Assembly (NCBI GenBank): GCA_023701135.1
Contig: JAMPXP010000021.1
Coordinates: 33,429-97,428, forward strand
Length of the DNA: 64,000 nucleotides
Direction: 5' to 3'
From: Desulfobacula sp.
GTDB lineage: Bacteria > Desulfobacterota > Desulfobacteria > Desulfobacterales > Desulfobacteraceae
A model generated the notes under the pieces. That model saw nothing but the letters and a program-made list of their open reading frames with translations, searched no databases and was not told the DNA's origin. Positions 37,253-44,827 of the stretch are shown one piece after another (within the stretch, counting starts at the first letter, position 1; each line of letters opens with the position of its first letter). The translations under genes were made by a program, and so were the position numbers.

Positions 37253-38012
37253 GGATATCCGGGTCTATGAATTTGAGCATTTGAAAGAAGACGCCGGTCT
37301 TGTTCACGGCATCTTTACCCGGGATGGGGCTGGCGGACATGGTTTTGGTCCCTCAACTGCTGCCATGGATCCGGAGAATGGATATTCGGCTGCCGCCATT
37401 AACAGAAGGCTCATTACCCGGAAACTGGGGCCGGCCCCCCTTGTGTTTTTGAATCAGGTTCACGGAGATACGGTCAAGACATTGAAGCAAGAGGACCATG
37501 ATCCGTCAAAAATTTTTGAGATTGAAAAACAAGCATACCGTGCAGACGGTGCCATTACGGATATGAAGGGACTGTTTCTCGTGATCCAGGTGGCCGATTG
37601 CCAGTCCGTCATGCTTTATGATCCGCATAAAAAGGTCATTGCCAATATCCATTCCGGTTGGCGGGGAAGTGTATTGGATATTATCGGTAAATGTGTGGAT
37701 AAAATGGTTCTGGAATTCGGCTGTTGCCCTGAAAATTTTCTGGCCGGGATTTCTCCATCCCTCGGGCCTTGCTGCTCGGAATTTATACACTATAAAGATG
37801 AGATCCCTGAGCATTTATGGAAGTATAAACATGGGGACAAAGACTTTTTTGATTTCTGGACCATGAGCCAGGACCAACTCATGGAAAAAGGAGTAAAAAA
37901 AGAAAATATCAGAAATATGGGAATCTGCACCAAATGCCATACCGATGTTTTTTATTCCTTTCGGGGAGAAAGAACCATCGGGCGTTTTGCCTGTGCGATT
38001 TCCATGATTTGA
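37242..38012 (+). CDS. pgeF: Peptidoglycan editing factor PgeF (YfiH/laccase-domain protein)
   Basis: The 256-residue product has 'QVHGDTV', 'VADCQSVMLYDPHKKVIANIHSGWRG', 'GISPSLGPCCSEF' and the end 'GICTKCHTDVFYSFRGERTIGRFACAISM', the conserved His/Cys blocks of the family. PgeF removes L-Ser wrongly built into peptidoglycan precursors; older labels such as laccase or polyphenol oxidase are doubtful. I take ATG 37242, which overlaps rfaE2 by 11 bases; the longer frame to 37173 is inside rfaE2. Confidence 0.92.
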   Translation: MEDKDIRVYEFEHLKEDAGLVHGIFTRDGAGGHGFGPSTAAMDPENGYSAAAINRRLITRKLGPAPLVFLNQVHGDTVKTLKQEDHDPSKIFEIEKQAYRADGAITDMKGLFLVIQVADCQSVMLYDPHKKVIANIHSGWRGSVLDIIGKCVDKMVLEFGCCPENFLAGISPSLGPCCSEFIHYKDEIPEHLWKYKHGDKDFFDFWTMSQDQLMEKGVKKENIRNMGICTKCHTDVFYSFRGERTIGRFACAISMI

Positions 38013-38029
38013 TTCGGTGTTTTTTCACA

Positions 38030-38058
38030 TTGACTTGAGATTCAGCATATGCTATTTG
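38030..38058 (+). promoter_or_regulatory. Candidate promoter for the F0 ATP synthase genes
   Basis: TTGACT at 38030-38035 is followed after 17 bases by TATTTG at 38053-38058. It lies in the gap between pgeF and atpZ. The -10 box is weak. Confidence 0.4.
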
Positions 38059-38112
38059 CTCTCAAGATAAATTGATCTTTGACGGTCGGAAAAGGGTGCG
38101 GAAAGGCTATAA

Positions 38113-38331
38113 ATGAAGAAAAAAACCGGCAGTGTATTCAGGGAACTCGGATATTTTGCCAGCCTTGGAATGTCGGTGGCACTTTCTATTTTTCTGGGTC
38201 TTTTCCTGGGCCTCTGGCTGGACAAGAAATTCGACACAGACCCGATTCTGATGTTTATCGGCCTTGCCATGGGGATTGCCGCTGGATTCAGCAATATTAT
38301 CAGGGCAGGGAAAAAGGGAAGAAAATTTTAA
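38113..38331 (+). CDS. atpZ: AtpZ/AtpI-family protein
   Basis: This is a 72-residue membrane protein with two hydrophobic segments ('SLGMSVALSIFLGLFLGLWL' and 'DPILMFIGLAMGIAAGFSNII') joined by 'DKKFDTDP', the AtpZ pattern. These proteins are encoded at the head of F0 operons and are thought to help ion or Mg handling or c-ring assembly. Its stop shares a base with the next start (TAATG). Confidence 0.88.
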   Translation: MKKKTGSVFRELGYFASLGMSVALSIFLGLFLGLWLDKKFDTDPILMFIGLAMGIAAGFSNIIRAGKKGRKF

Positions 38332-38732
38332 TGCAGGATATTCAGAAGATCGTTGATTTTATTACAACTTCAAACTGGTTGATCTTGTTGTGCGCAGGAT
38401 CCATAGGCCTGATAACGACTCCAACGGAATTTGCCATGGGGATTGTCCTTGGCGGTTTGATTGCGGTCATTAATTTTCATCTTCTGAAAAAAACCCTGAA
38501 AACCGTTTTCAGTCCCAAAATTGTATCAGAGAATGGGCGCTCGGTTGTGGGGGGAACCCTGATTAAATATTATATTCGATTTGGAATAAGCGGATTGATG
38601 ATTTATCTGCTTATATCAAAACATATTGTTCATCCGCTGGGTCTTTTGGCAGGTCTATCGGTGGTGGTGGCAAGCATGTTCCTGGCGACTGTGCTTGAGT
38701 TAACAAGATTATTTTTCAAGGAGGCGGTATAA
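38331..38732 (+). CDS. atpI: ATP synthase subunit I (AtpI/UncI family)
   Basis: The 133-residue protein has four hydrophobic segments, beginning 'NWLILLCAGSIGLITTPTEFAMGIVLGGLIAVINFHLLKKTL'. Position between atpZ and atpB and the layout support AtpI, an assembly factor for the c-ring. The ATG at 38331 overlaps the atpZ stop. The open frame upstream to 38079 overlaps atpZ and is not used. Confidence 0.85.
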   Translation: MQDIQKIVDFITTSNWLILLCAGSIGLITTPTEFAMGIVLGGLIAVINFHLLKKTLKTVFSPKIVSENGRSVVGGTLIKYYIRFGISGLMIYLLISKHIVHPLGLLAGLSVVVASMFLATVLELTRLFFKEAV

Positions 38733-38733
38733 A

Positions 38734-39423
38734 GTGGGACATCCATATTTAATTCTTACTTCATTGTTCGGGCTGTTTGGTCTGGACGGATGGGCGGCAA
38801 AAAATCCCCATGTAACCTATATGTGGTTGGCAATGATTGTTCTGATTTTTTTCGGCTGGCTGGGCGGGAAAAGCATCTCCATGGTGCCGAAGAAAGCGCA
38901 GAACGTATTTGAAGTGCTGATTTCAGGTCTTGAAGACTTCATGGTCACCATTACCGGAGATGAAGGAAGAAAATCTTTTCCCCTGGTTCTGACCATATTC
39001 ATTTTTGTTTTGTTCGGCAATCTCATGGGACTTGTCCCTGCTTTTTTTCCGCCCACGGCAAATATCAATACCACCCTTGCCCTTGCCATCATCGCGGTTG
39101 TATGGAGCCATGTGATCGGTATCCAACTGCATGGCGTAAAATACATCAAGCATTTCCTCGGGCCCATACCGGCCATGATTCCGCTTTTCCTGCCCATTGA
39201 AATCATCGGTCATACCGCAAGGGTGTTGTCTCTGACCTTCCGTCTTTTCGGAAATATGGCCGGGCATGAATTGGTTACGATTATTCTGCTGACCCTGGGC
39301 GGCATGTTTCTGGCACCTCTGCCGGTAATGGCCCTCGGGACCTTTGTGGCTCTTGTTCAAGCCCTGGTATTTTTCCTTCTCTCCACCATGTATATTGCCG
39401 GTGCGATTGAAGAAGCTCACTAA
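38734..39423 (+). CDS. atpB: ATP synthase F0 subunit a
   Basis: The 229-residue membrane subunit forms the ion half-channels beside the c-ring. The essential Arg is in 'IEIIGHTARVLSLTFRLFGNMAGHELV', and the final helix is 'VALVQALVFFLLSTMYIAGAIEEAH', both diagnostic. It starts at GTG 38734, one base after atpI, behind AAGGAGG. The F1 genes and subunit b are not in the window, so the ATP synthase genes are split between loci. Confidence 0.95.
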   Translation: MGHPYLILTSLFGLFGLDGWAAKNPHVTYMWLAMIVLIFFGWLGGKSISMVPKKAQNVFEVLISGLEDFMVTITGDEGRKSFPLVLTIFIFVLFGNLMGLVPAFFPPTANINTTLALAIIAVVWSHVIGIQLHGVKYIKHFLGPIPAMIPLFLPIEIIGHTARVLSLTFRLFGNMAGHELVTIILLTLGGMFLAPLPVMALGTFVALVQALVFFLLSTMYIAGAIEEAH

Positions 39424-39495
39424 TTAGGCGTTTTACGGGAAACGGAAGAAGCCCGTTATTTTATATTAATTTTTTATTCAAATAAGGAGTAAAAC

Positions 39496-39768
39496 ATGGA
39501 ATTTCTAGTAGCAAGTGTTTGGGCAGCAGGTCTTGCCATCGGTATCGCAGCCTTCGGTGCTTCCATTGGTCAGGGTCTTGGTCTTTCAGCAGCAATGAGC
39601 GGGATTTCAAGAAATCCGGAAGCAGCCGGTAAAATCCAGGTTAACATGCTGATCGGTCTTGCCATGATCGAATCTCTTTGTATTTATGCGTTGGTTGTTG
39701 CCCTGATTCTGATGTATGCTCATCCCGCACTTACTGATGCAGTAAAAGCAGCATTTGGCGCACACTAA
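39496..39768 (+). CDS. atpE: ATP synthase F0 subunit c
   Basis: This is a 90-residue two-helix proteolipid of the rotor ring. Helix 1 has '[27 protein letters not shown]' with the polar RNP loop, and helix 2 has the ion-binding Glu59 in '[19 protein letters not shown]'. Gln26, Glu59, Ser60 and Tyr64 match positions that bind Na+ in sodium-type c-rings, but the Thr that follows Ser in those is Leu61 here. AAGGAG precedes the ATG. A strong terminator follows. Confidence 0.96.
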   Translation: MEFLVASVWAAGLAIGIAAFGASIGQGLGLSAAMSGISRNPEAAGKIQVNMLIGLAMIESLCIYALVVALILMYAHPALTDAVKAAFGAH

Positions 39769-39798
39769 GCCGAAAATCTGAATCAGACAGATAGTTTT

Positions 39799-39835
39799 GG
39801 GGGGTAAGGCGGTTTTTGTCTTACCCCCCTTTTTT
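39799..39835 (+). terminator. Rho-independent terminator after atpE
   Basis: A perfect 10-bp G/C-rich stem (ggggggtaag at 39799-39808, cttacccccc at 39820-39829) closes an 11-base loop and is followed by six T (39830-39835). It ends the F0 operon. Confidence 0.93.
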
Positions 39836-39902
39836 ATGCCCGCTAATGATTTTTCTTGCCTGACCCTGCCAATATTGTTATATTTTCGTGACATACAGCG
39901 GT

Positions 39903-39932
39903 CTGACACGGTATTAGACATAATTTTATAAT
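39903..39932 (+). promoter_or_regulatory. Sigma-70-type promoter for the PilZ-ParA operon
   Basis: CTGACA (39903-39908) and a perfect TATAAT (39927-39932) are 18 bases apart. The predicted start near 39939 is ~20 bases before the PilZ ATG. It follows the atpE terminator, so the next genes form an independent unit. Confidence 0.6.
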
Positions 39933-39958
39933 CTTTGTGTGCTTTTTAAGGTGGTCAA

Positions 39959-40378
39959 ATGAATTCCCAGTCCATTGAGTTTGACAGGGTCAAGAAAGAT
40001 TCCCCCTTGCCGAAAATTGTCCGTAAATCATTTCGCATTCCGGTTGAAGATCAAATAAATATTTGGATAAAGATCAATCATACACCCTATCCGGTTCAGG
40101 ATATCGGCATTGACGGCCTCAGTATAGCGGTCAAGGACAGCCTGACCTTTTTTGTGGATCAGAATGTTTCAAACTGCGAGCTTCACTATTTTGATGCGGC
40201 TCTCCAAAATCTGAACGGGCGTATTGTTCATATATCGGCAGCAGTCGGCCAGGATTGGAAATATGGGATCCAGTGGGAGGGACTTGAAAAAGCGGTTTCT
40301 GATCGGATTTTGAGTATTGTCTGTGAGATGAAGGCACAATTGCTGAAAAAAGACCAGGATCCGGTTGACACTATCTGA
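39959..40378 (+). CDS. PilZ-domain protein
   Basis: The 139-residue single-domain protein has the RxxxR motif (Arg22, Arg26 in 'RKSFRIPV') followed by 'VQDIGIDGLSIAV', which aligns with the D/N-x-S-x-x-G c-di-GMP motif but has Gly50 where Ser is usual. A later 'GRIVHI....YGIQWEGL' matches the end of the PilZ barrel. It probably binds cyclic di-GMP and works by protein contact. It is first in an operon with a small unknown protein and a ParA-type ATPase. Confidence 0.8.
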   Translation: MNSQSIEFDRVKKDSPLPKIVRKSFRIPVEDQINIWIKINHTPYPVQDIGIDGLSIAVKDSLTFFVDQNVSNCELHYFDAALQNLNGRIVHISAAVGQDWKYGIQWEGLEKAVSDRILSIVCEMKAQLLKKDQDPVDTI

Positions 40379-40385
40379 TAAAACG

Positions 40386-40691
40386 ATGAATAAAAAAAAT
40401 AATATTATGGACCATATTCTTGTCGGCCATGGAGACGAATTTGCTTCACGCGTGGAAGAGTTAAATTGCCTGATATATAAAAGTGGCCCAGAATCCGTGG
40501 ATGAAAATCCTGTAGATCGGGAGAGCATTACCTGGCAGGCCTCTAAAGATAATGTATCGGTTCAGATCTGGGAGAGCAAAGCGAAAATTAAAGTGAGCGT
40601 TTCTTCTTTGAATAAAAAGACCATATCCATGAAAAGAATAGCCGAAGTTGCGGTGAATGCCATTCTTGAGGAACTTGAGAAGGAGGATTAG
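40386..40691 (+). CDS. Small unknown protein between PilZ and ParA genes
   Basis: About 101 residues, soluble, without motifs I recognise. The middle reads as alternating beta strands ('VSVQIWESKAKIKVSVSSLNKKTISM') and the end is an acidic helix ('AEVAVNAILEELEKED'). No good ribosome site marks the start; ATG 40386 or 40407 and TTG 40365 are all possible. The stop shares one base with the GTG of the ParA gene, so translation is coupled. I infer a partner of its neighbours. Confidence 0.6.
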   Translation: MNKKNNIMDHILVGHGDEFASRVEELNCLIYKSGPESVDENPVDRESITWQASKDNVSVQIWESKAKIKVSVSSLNKKTISMKRIAEVAVNAILEELEKED

Positions 40692-41635
40692 TGGCCATTA
40701 TCGTTTGTCCGAAATGTGAAAAAAAGCATACTGTCAATTTAGATACGATTAAGGAAAATGCAGTACCGGGAAAAAATATTGCAGCACGTTGTAAATCCTG
40801 CGGACATAAATTTCCTGTGGCCCTTGATGACCTTTTCACACAAGACAAGGAACCGGCAGCGGAATCAAAATCAACCCTCCGGAGAATCTGTGTCACCTTG
40901 AGCAAAGGCGGTGTGGGCAAGACCACCACCTCCGTCAACCTGAGTGCCGGCCTTGCCCTTGCCGGGTATAAGGTTCTTCTGGTGGATACCGATACCCAAG
41001 GTCAATCCTCCTATATTCTGGGAACAAAGCCGAGGGCAGGTCTGACTGAACTTCTGACAAAAGAGCTGAGCCCGGAAGAGTGCATCATCCGGGCCAGGAA
41101 AAATCTCTGGCTCCTGTCCGGGGGAAAATCCCTGGCAGGCGTAAAAAGAATCATCGACCGGAAGAGCTTCGGAGCCGAATGGACCATGTCCGAGGCCTTA
41201 AAAGGACTGGATCACCGATATGATTATGTCATCATTGATACGGCGCCGGGCTGGGATCAATTGATCGTCAATGTTCTTTTTTATGCGACGGAAGTTCTGG
41301 TGCCGGTGGCGCTGGAGGTCATGCCGCTTCAGGGATTGGCCGAATTCATGAAAAGCCTGGGGTCCATCCAGAAATACAGAAAAGAGATTGTTCTGAAATA
41401 CATTGTCCCGACCTTTATGGATACACGGGTAAAAGGCCCTGAAGCCATATACACTCAGCTCAAAAAGCTTTATCCGGAATATATCTGCACACCCATACGC
41501 TATAGTGAGAGCCTTTCCGAGGCCCCGTCCTATGGGAAATCCATATTTGAGTTTGCTCCCGGTTCCACCGCATCTGCCGATTACAGGGAGCTTGTAAAAA
41601 AAGTGACACAGGATAACAAGGTCGCCCTTCCGTAA
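40691..41635 (+). CDS. ParA/MinD-type ATPase with N-terminal zinc ribbon
   Basis: The 314-residue protein joins a short zinc finger to a partition-type ATPase. Cys6/Cys9 and Cys34/Cys37 ('CPKCEKKH', 'CKSCGHKF') form an MJ0042-like ribbon. After a ~25-residue linker comes the deviant Walker A 'LSKGGVGKTTTSVNLS', then 'LLVDTDTQGQSS' and 'YDYVIIDTAPGWDQL'. No parB or parS is nearby and it is not near an origin, so it is more likely a positioning ATPase for a protein complex than for DNA. The GTG start overlaps the previous stop. A bidirectional terminator follows. Confidence 0.85.
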   Translation: MAIIVCPKCEKKHTVNLDTIKENAVPGKNIAARCKSCGHKFPVALDDLFTQDKEPAAESKSTLRRICVTLSKGGVGKTTTSVNLSAGLALAGYKVLLVDTDTQGQSSYILGTKPRAGLTELLTKELSPEECIIRARKNLWLLSGGKSLAGVKRIIDRKSFGAEWTMSEALKGLDHRYDYVIIDTAPGWDQLIVNVLFYATEVLVPVALEVMPLQGLAEFMKSLGSIQKYRKEIVLKYIVPTFMDTRVKGPEAIYTQLKKLYPEYICTPIRYSESLSEAPSYGKSIFEFAPGSTASADYRELVKKVTQDNKVALP

Positions 41636-41637
41636 TC

Positions 41638-41686
41638 AGGCAAAAGGCCCCGGCATGATTCGCTCCAGATGCAGGGCCTTTTGCCT
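41638..41686. terminator. Candidate bidirectional terminator between ParA and ACT genes
   Basis: A perfect 13-bp inverted repeat (aggcaaaaggccc at 41638-41650, gggccttttgcct at 41674-41686) with a 23-base loop lies exactly between convergent genes. The T-stretch is inside the stem and only a short tail follows, so efficiency is uncertain. Confidence 0.6.
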
Positions 41687-41696
41687 TATTGGGGGG

Positions 41697-42128
41697 TTAC
41701 AAACTGTCGATTTCTTCTCTCGGGATAACCCTGATGTTTTTCTCGCTTAATATTTTCAATGCTTTGTTATGATCATCAAAACGGAAGACCATGACGGCAT
41801 TTTTACATCTGGGGCTTGAAAATGCGTACATGTATTCCACATTGACCTCATTTTCACTGAGCGGATCCAATATCTGATTTAATCCGCCGGGCTGATCTAT
41901 GACCTCAACGGCCATGACTTTGGTGATGCCGACGGTAAATCCTTCTTTTTTCAGGGCTTTTTCAGCCTTTTCATTGTCGTTCACAATCAGCCTCAGGACG
42001 CCGAAATCTGTTGTATCGGCAAGGGACAAGGCCCTGATATTGACCCCGGCATCCCTCAAGATCGCAGTGACTTCCGCGAGACGGCCTTCCTTGTTTTCAA
42101 CAAATATGGATATCTGCTCTGCAAACAT
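41697..42128 (-). CDS. Tandem ACT-domain protein
   Basis: The 143-residue protein consists of two ACT domains ('QISIFVENKEGRLAEVTAILRDAGVNIRALSLAD' and 'AVEVIDQPGGLNQILDPLSENEVNVEYMYAF'), the fold that binds amino acids as an allosteric signal. There is no catalytic or DNA-binding part. In related anaerobes, stand-alone ACT proteins accompany aryl-CoA ligases and 2-oxoacid oxidoreductases. It lies 38 bases after the enoyl-CoA hydratase gene on the same strand. Confidence 0.88.
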   Translation of the reverse strand: MFAEQISIFVENKEGRLAEVTAILRDAGVNIRALSLADTTDFGVLRLIVNDNEKAEKALKKEGFTVGITKVMAVEVIDQPGGLNQILDPLSENEVNVEYMYAFSSPRCKNAVMVFRFDDHNKALKILSEKNIRVIPREEIDSL

Positions 42129-42166
42129 GATCTTTCTCCCCTTGACGTCAATATTGGTTCAAATGG

Positions 42167-42955
42167 TTAATACAGGTTTCCCTTGAATACGGGTTTTCTT
42201 TTTTCAAGAAAAGCCCCGGTTCCTTCCTTGGCATCTTCACTGACCATGGTCAGACCGAAGGCATCATTTTCAATCCTGCATCCGGTCTCCAGATCCGTTT
42301 TGAGGCCGTTCTGGATAACTTCCTTGGCGGATCTCAAGGCCACCCTGCCCCTGGATGCAATGAGTTCTGCGGTTTTCATGACCTCTTCCATGAGCGTTTC
42401 ATGGGGGCAGACCTTGTTGACAATGCCACAGGCCAGGGCTTCATCGGCCTTGATCGTTTTTCCGGTAAACACCATTTCTTTAGCCCGGTTAACACCGACA
42501 AGCCTTGCCAGTCGCTGGGTTCCGCCAAATCCGGGAATCAGTCCCAGGGTAATTTCAGGCAGCCCGAAAATCGCTTTCTCCGACGCATAAATAAAATCAC
42601 AGGCCAGGGCGGCCTCGGACCCTCCGCCCAGGGCAAATCCGTTTACAGCGGCAATGGCAGGGATGGGCAGATCTTCAATCTTTGAAAAAACCTTTTGCCC
42701 TTTGCGGGAAAAGGTTTTTGCTTCAAGGGGATTCATCTTTACCAGTTCGGCAATGTCCGCACCGGCCACAAAGGCCTTATCGCCTGCACCGGTAAGGATC
42801 AGGACACGGATTTTTTGATTTTCCCTGACCTGGTCAAGGGCCAGGTTGAGTTCATCAAAAAGCGCATTGTTCAGTGCGTTCAACGCTTTTGGCCGGTTAA
42901 AAAACAAGGTGGCAACAGGTTCTTTTACTTCAAGAATAATGTTTTCAAACGACAT
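42167..42955 (-). CDS. Enoyl-CoA hydratase/crotonase
   Basis: The 262-residue crotonase-fold enzyme adds water across 2-enoyl-CoA. It has the oxyanion/CoA loop 'AFVAGADIAEL', and both catalytic glutamates are present in 'GFALGGGSEAALACDFIYA' and 'FGLPEITLGLIPGFGGTQRL'. This supports hydratase rather than a degenerate family member. It could serve short-chain fatty acid oxidation. It lies between the cell-wall amidase and ACT genes on the minus strand. Confidence 0.9.
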   Translation of the reverse strand: MSFENIILEVKEPVATLFFNRPKALNALNNALFDELNLALDQVRENQKIRVLILTGAGDKAFVAGADIAELVKMNPLEAKTFSRKGQKVFSKIEDLPIPAIAAVNGFALGGGSEAALACDFIYASEKAIFGLPEITLGLIPGFGGTQRLARLVGVNRAKEMVFTGKTIKADEALACGIVNKVCPHETLMEEVMKTAELIASRGRVALRSAKEVIQNGLKTDLETGCRIENDAFGLTMVSEDAKEGTGAFLEKRKPVFKGNLY

Positions 42956-42973
42956 GCGAGTCTCCTTTATAAT

Positions 42974-44824
42974 CTATAATTGTTTTGGATTGGTGGTATC
43001 GATATATTTTTCAATTCCATCAGCGATGGATTCACACACGGCTTTTTGATAGGAATCCTCCATGAGGCGCTTGCCTTCGATTTTATGGCTGATAAAAGAA
43101 GTTTCAATGAGGATGGAGGGCATTCTTGCTCCCAGAAGTACATAAAAGGGAGCCTGTTTTACACCGAGATCGGCAATATCTGAATATTTGGCCTTCATTC
43201 CCTTTACAAAATTCTGGTGAACAATATTGGCCAGCCTTGTGGATTCTTCTATTTTGGCATTTTTCATGAGATCACTTAAAATATAGTCCAGGTCGGAAAT
43301 ATTTTTCTCAGAGGTTGCGTTTTCCCGGGCTGCCACGGCTATGGCCTGGCTGTCGGTGGCAAGGTTGAGGAAATAGGTTTCAATGCCCTTTAGATTTTTA
43401 TTTTTGGCGGCATTGCAGTGAAGGGAGATGAAAAGATCGGCCCTTTTCGTATTGGCAATGGCCGTCCTTTCCTCGAGAGTCAGTTTTTTGTCCTCGGTCC
43501 GGGTCAGCAATACCGTGCATTTTAAACGGTCTTTTAAAATATTGGCCAGCCGTTTGGCCATTTTCAGGACCAGGTCTTTTTCCCATTGATTGGGATAATA
43601 TCCAGGGGCTCCCGGATCTGACCCGCCATGGCCCGGGTCAATGATGATTTTTCTGACCCCCAGGGCAAACTGGCGCGTGATATTTGAAGATTGCAGGTTG
43701 TCGGTGGTGAGTCCGGTAGCCTTTTTTTCGGGTTCAGGTTTGTCCGATTCAGCGACTTCAGAAGGGGTTGAAATGGGCGGGCCCCCGTTGGAACCCTTTC
43801 CCCAGACGTCAATGACTATCCTGAATGGGTCTTTTAAGGAAAATACCTTATAATTTTCAAAGGATTTGATATCCACCACCACCCGCACCGTATGGGGCAA
43901 ATATTGCCCTGCCCGGGCCTGGATCAGAAGATTGTCATTGATGGGGGTATGTTCTGCAATCCCTTTCCCCAGCCGGGTCTGTTCAACATCCACATAAAGG
44001 CGTTGAAAAGGTTTGTTAATATCCGGGTCTTTATTGAGCAGTCTGTGGGAATAGTTTCTTTCATGGCCGACATTAACGACGATCCTTGTATATTCCGGAT
44101 TAGACCATACCCTCAGGTCCGTTATGACACTGTCGCCGGATGTTGATGCGCTTTCGGGGGGAGAAGATGCCGTGCCGGATTCTTCCGGGGGAGCCGTTAT
44201 CTCCGGTTCAGGTTTTTCCTCGCTCGTGCTTTCCGGCTCCGGAGTTATTTTTTCCCCGTGGATAGGTTTTTTACTTTCAGGGTTCTCCTTTTCTTCAACG
44301 GCTTTTTGGACCAGGGCTCCGTTTTTGGTGGCTTCTTTTTTGGAAACCTTGGGATTGAATTTGGGTGAATCATCAGAAGGGGGTGGAGGCGGCTCTTCAG
44401 CGGGAATCGGAGTTGAACTCGTAATGGATTTTAAAAGTGTTTGAGCGTTCCCGCTGTAGGCGCTTTGGGGATATTTGTTTCTCAGGCTGGCCAGAAGATT
44501 GGCGGCCCGTTCCTGATGGGTTATTTTTCCGGAAATTCTTGCAAGGTTCAGGTTCAACTGGGCAGCTTTATACATACCGGCCGGAGCCCATGAGCTTTCC
44601 GGGTACTGCCGTTGGATGGCCTCATATTTTGAAATGCAGTTGAGCCATTCCGTTTCCTTTTTTTTCAAGGTTTCGGAGTTTCTCAATTTTTTATAGCAGT
44701 CATCTGCCTGGAGATATAAGTCTTTGGCGTTATCCGGCCATCCGTTAACAGGGAAAAGAAAAAGACCCGACATGAGGATGAGGAAAAGAAAAAGGGCTCG
44801 TATGGATGGTTTAAACGCCTGCAT
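42974..44824 (-). CDS. N-acetylmuramoyl-L-alanine amidase with AMIN domain
   Basis: The 616-residue exported protein opens with a signal sequence ('ALFLFLILMSGLFLFPVNG'), then TPR/YbgF-like helices ('YEAIQRQYPESSWAPAGMYKAAQL', 'NKYPQSAYSGNAQTLL'), a long Pro/Glu/Ser linker, an AMIN domain ('ITDLRVWSNPEYTRIVVNVG'), and the Amidase_3 catalytic domain with 'KIIIDPGHGGSDPGA', 'LFISLHCNAA' and 'ILIETSFIS' (zinc ligands and Glu). It cuts the peptide from the glycan at septa. TPR fused to an AMIN amidase is larger than E. coli AmiC. mutS ends four bases upstream of its start codon. Confidence 0.92.
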   Translation of the reverse strand: MQAFKPSIRALFLFLILMSGLFLFPVNGWPDNAKDLYLQADDCYKKLRNSETLKKKETEWLNCISKYEAIQRQYPESSWAPAGMYKAAQLNLNLARISGKITHQERAANLLASLRNKYPQSAYSGNAQTLLKSITSSTPIPAEEPPPPPSDDSPKFNPKVSKKEATKNGALVQKAVEEKENPESKKPIHGEKITPEPESTSEEKPEPEITAPPEESGTASSPPESASTSGDSVITDLRVWSNPEYTRIVVNVGHERNYSHRLLNKDPDINKPFQRLYVDVEQTRLGKGIAEHTPINDNLLIQARAGQYLPHTVRVVVDIKSFENYKVFSLKDPFRIVIDVWGKGSNGGPPISTPSEVAESDKPEPEKKATGLTTDNLQSSNITRQFALGVRKIIIDPGHGGSDPGAPGYYPNQWEKDLVLKMAKRLANILKDRLKCTVLLTRTEDKKLTLEERTAIANTKRADLFISLHCNAAKNKNLKGIETYFLNLATDSQAIAVAARENATSEKNISDLDYILSDLMKNAKIEESTRLANIVHQNFVKGMKAKYSDIADLGVKQAPFYVLLGARMPSILIETSFISHKIEGKRLMEDSYQKAVCESIADGIEKYIDTTNPKQL

Positions 44825-44827
44825 ATG

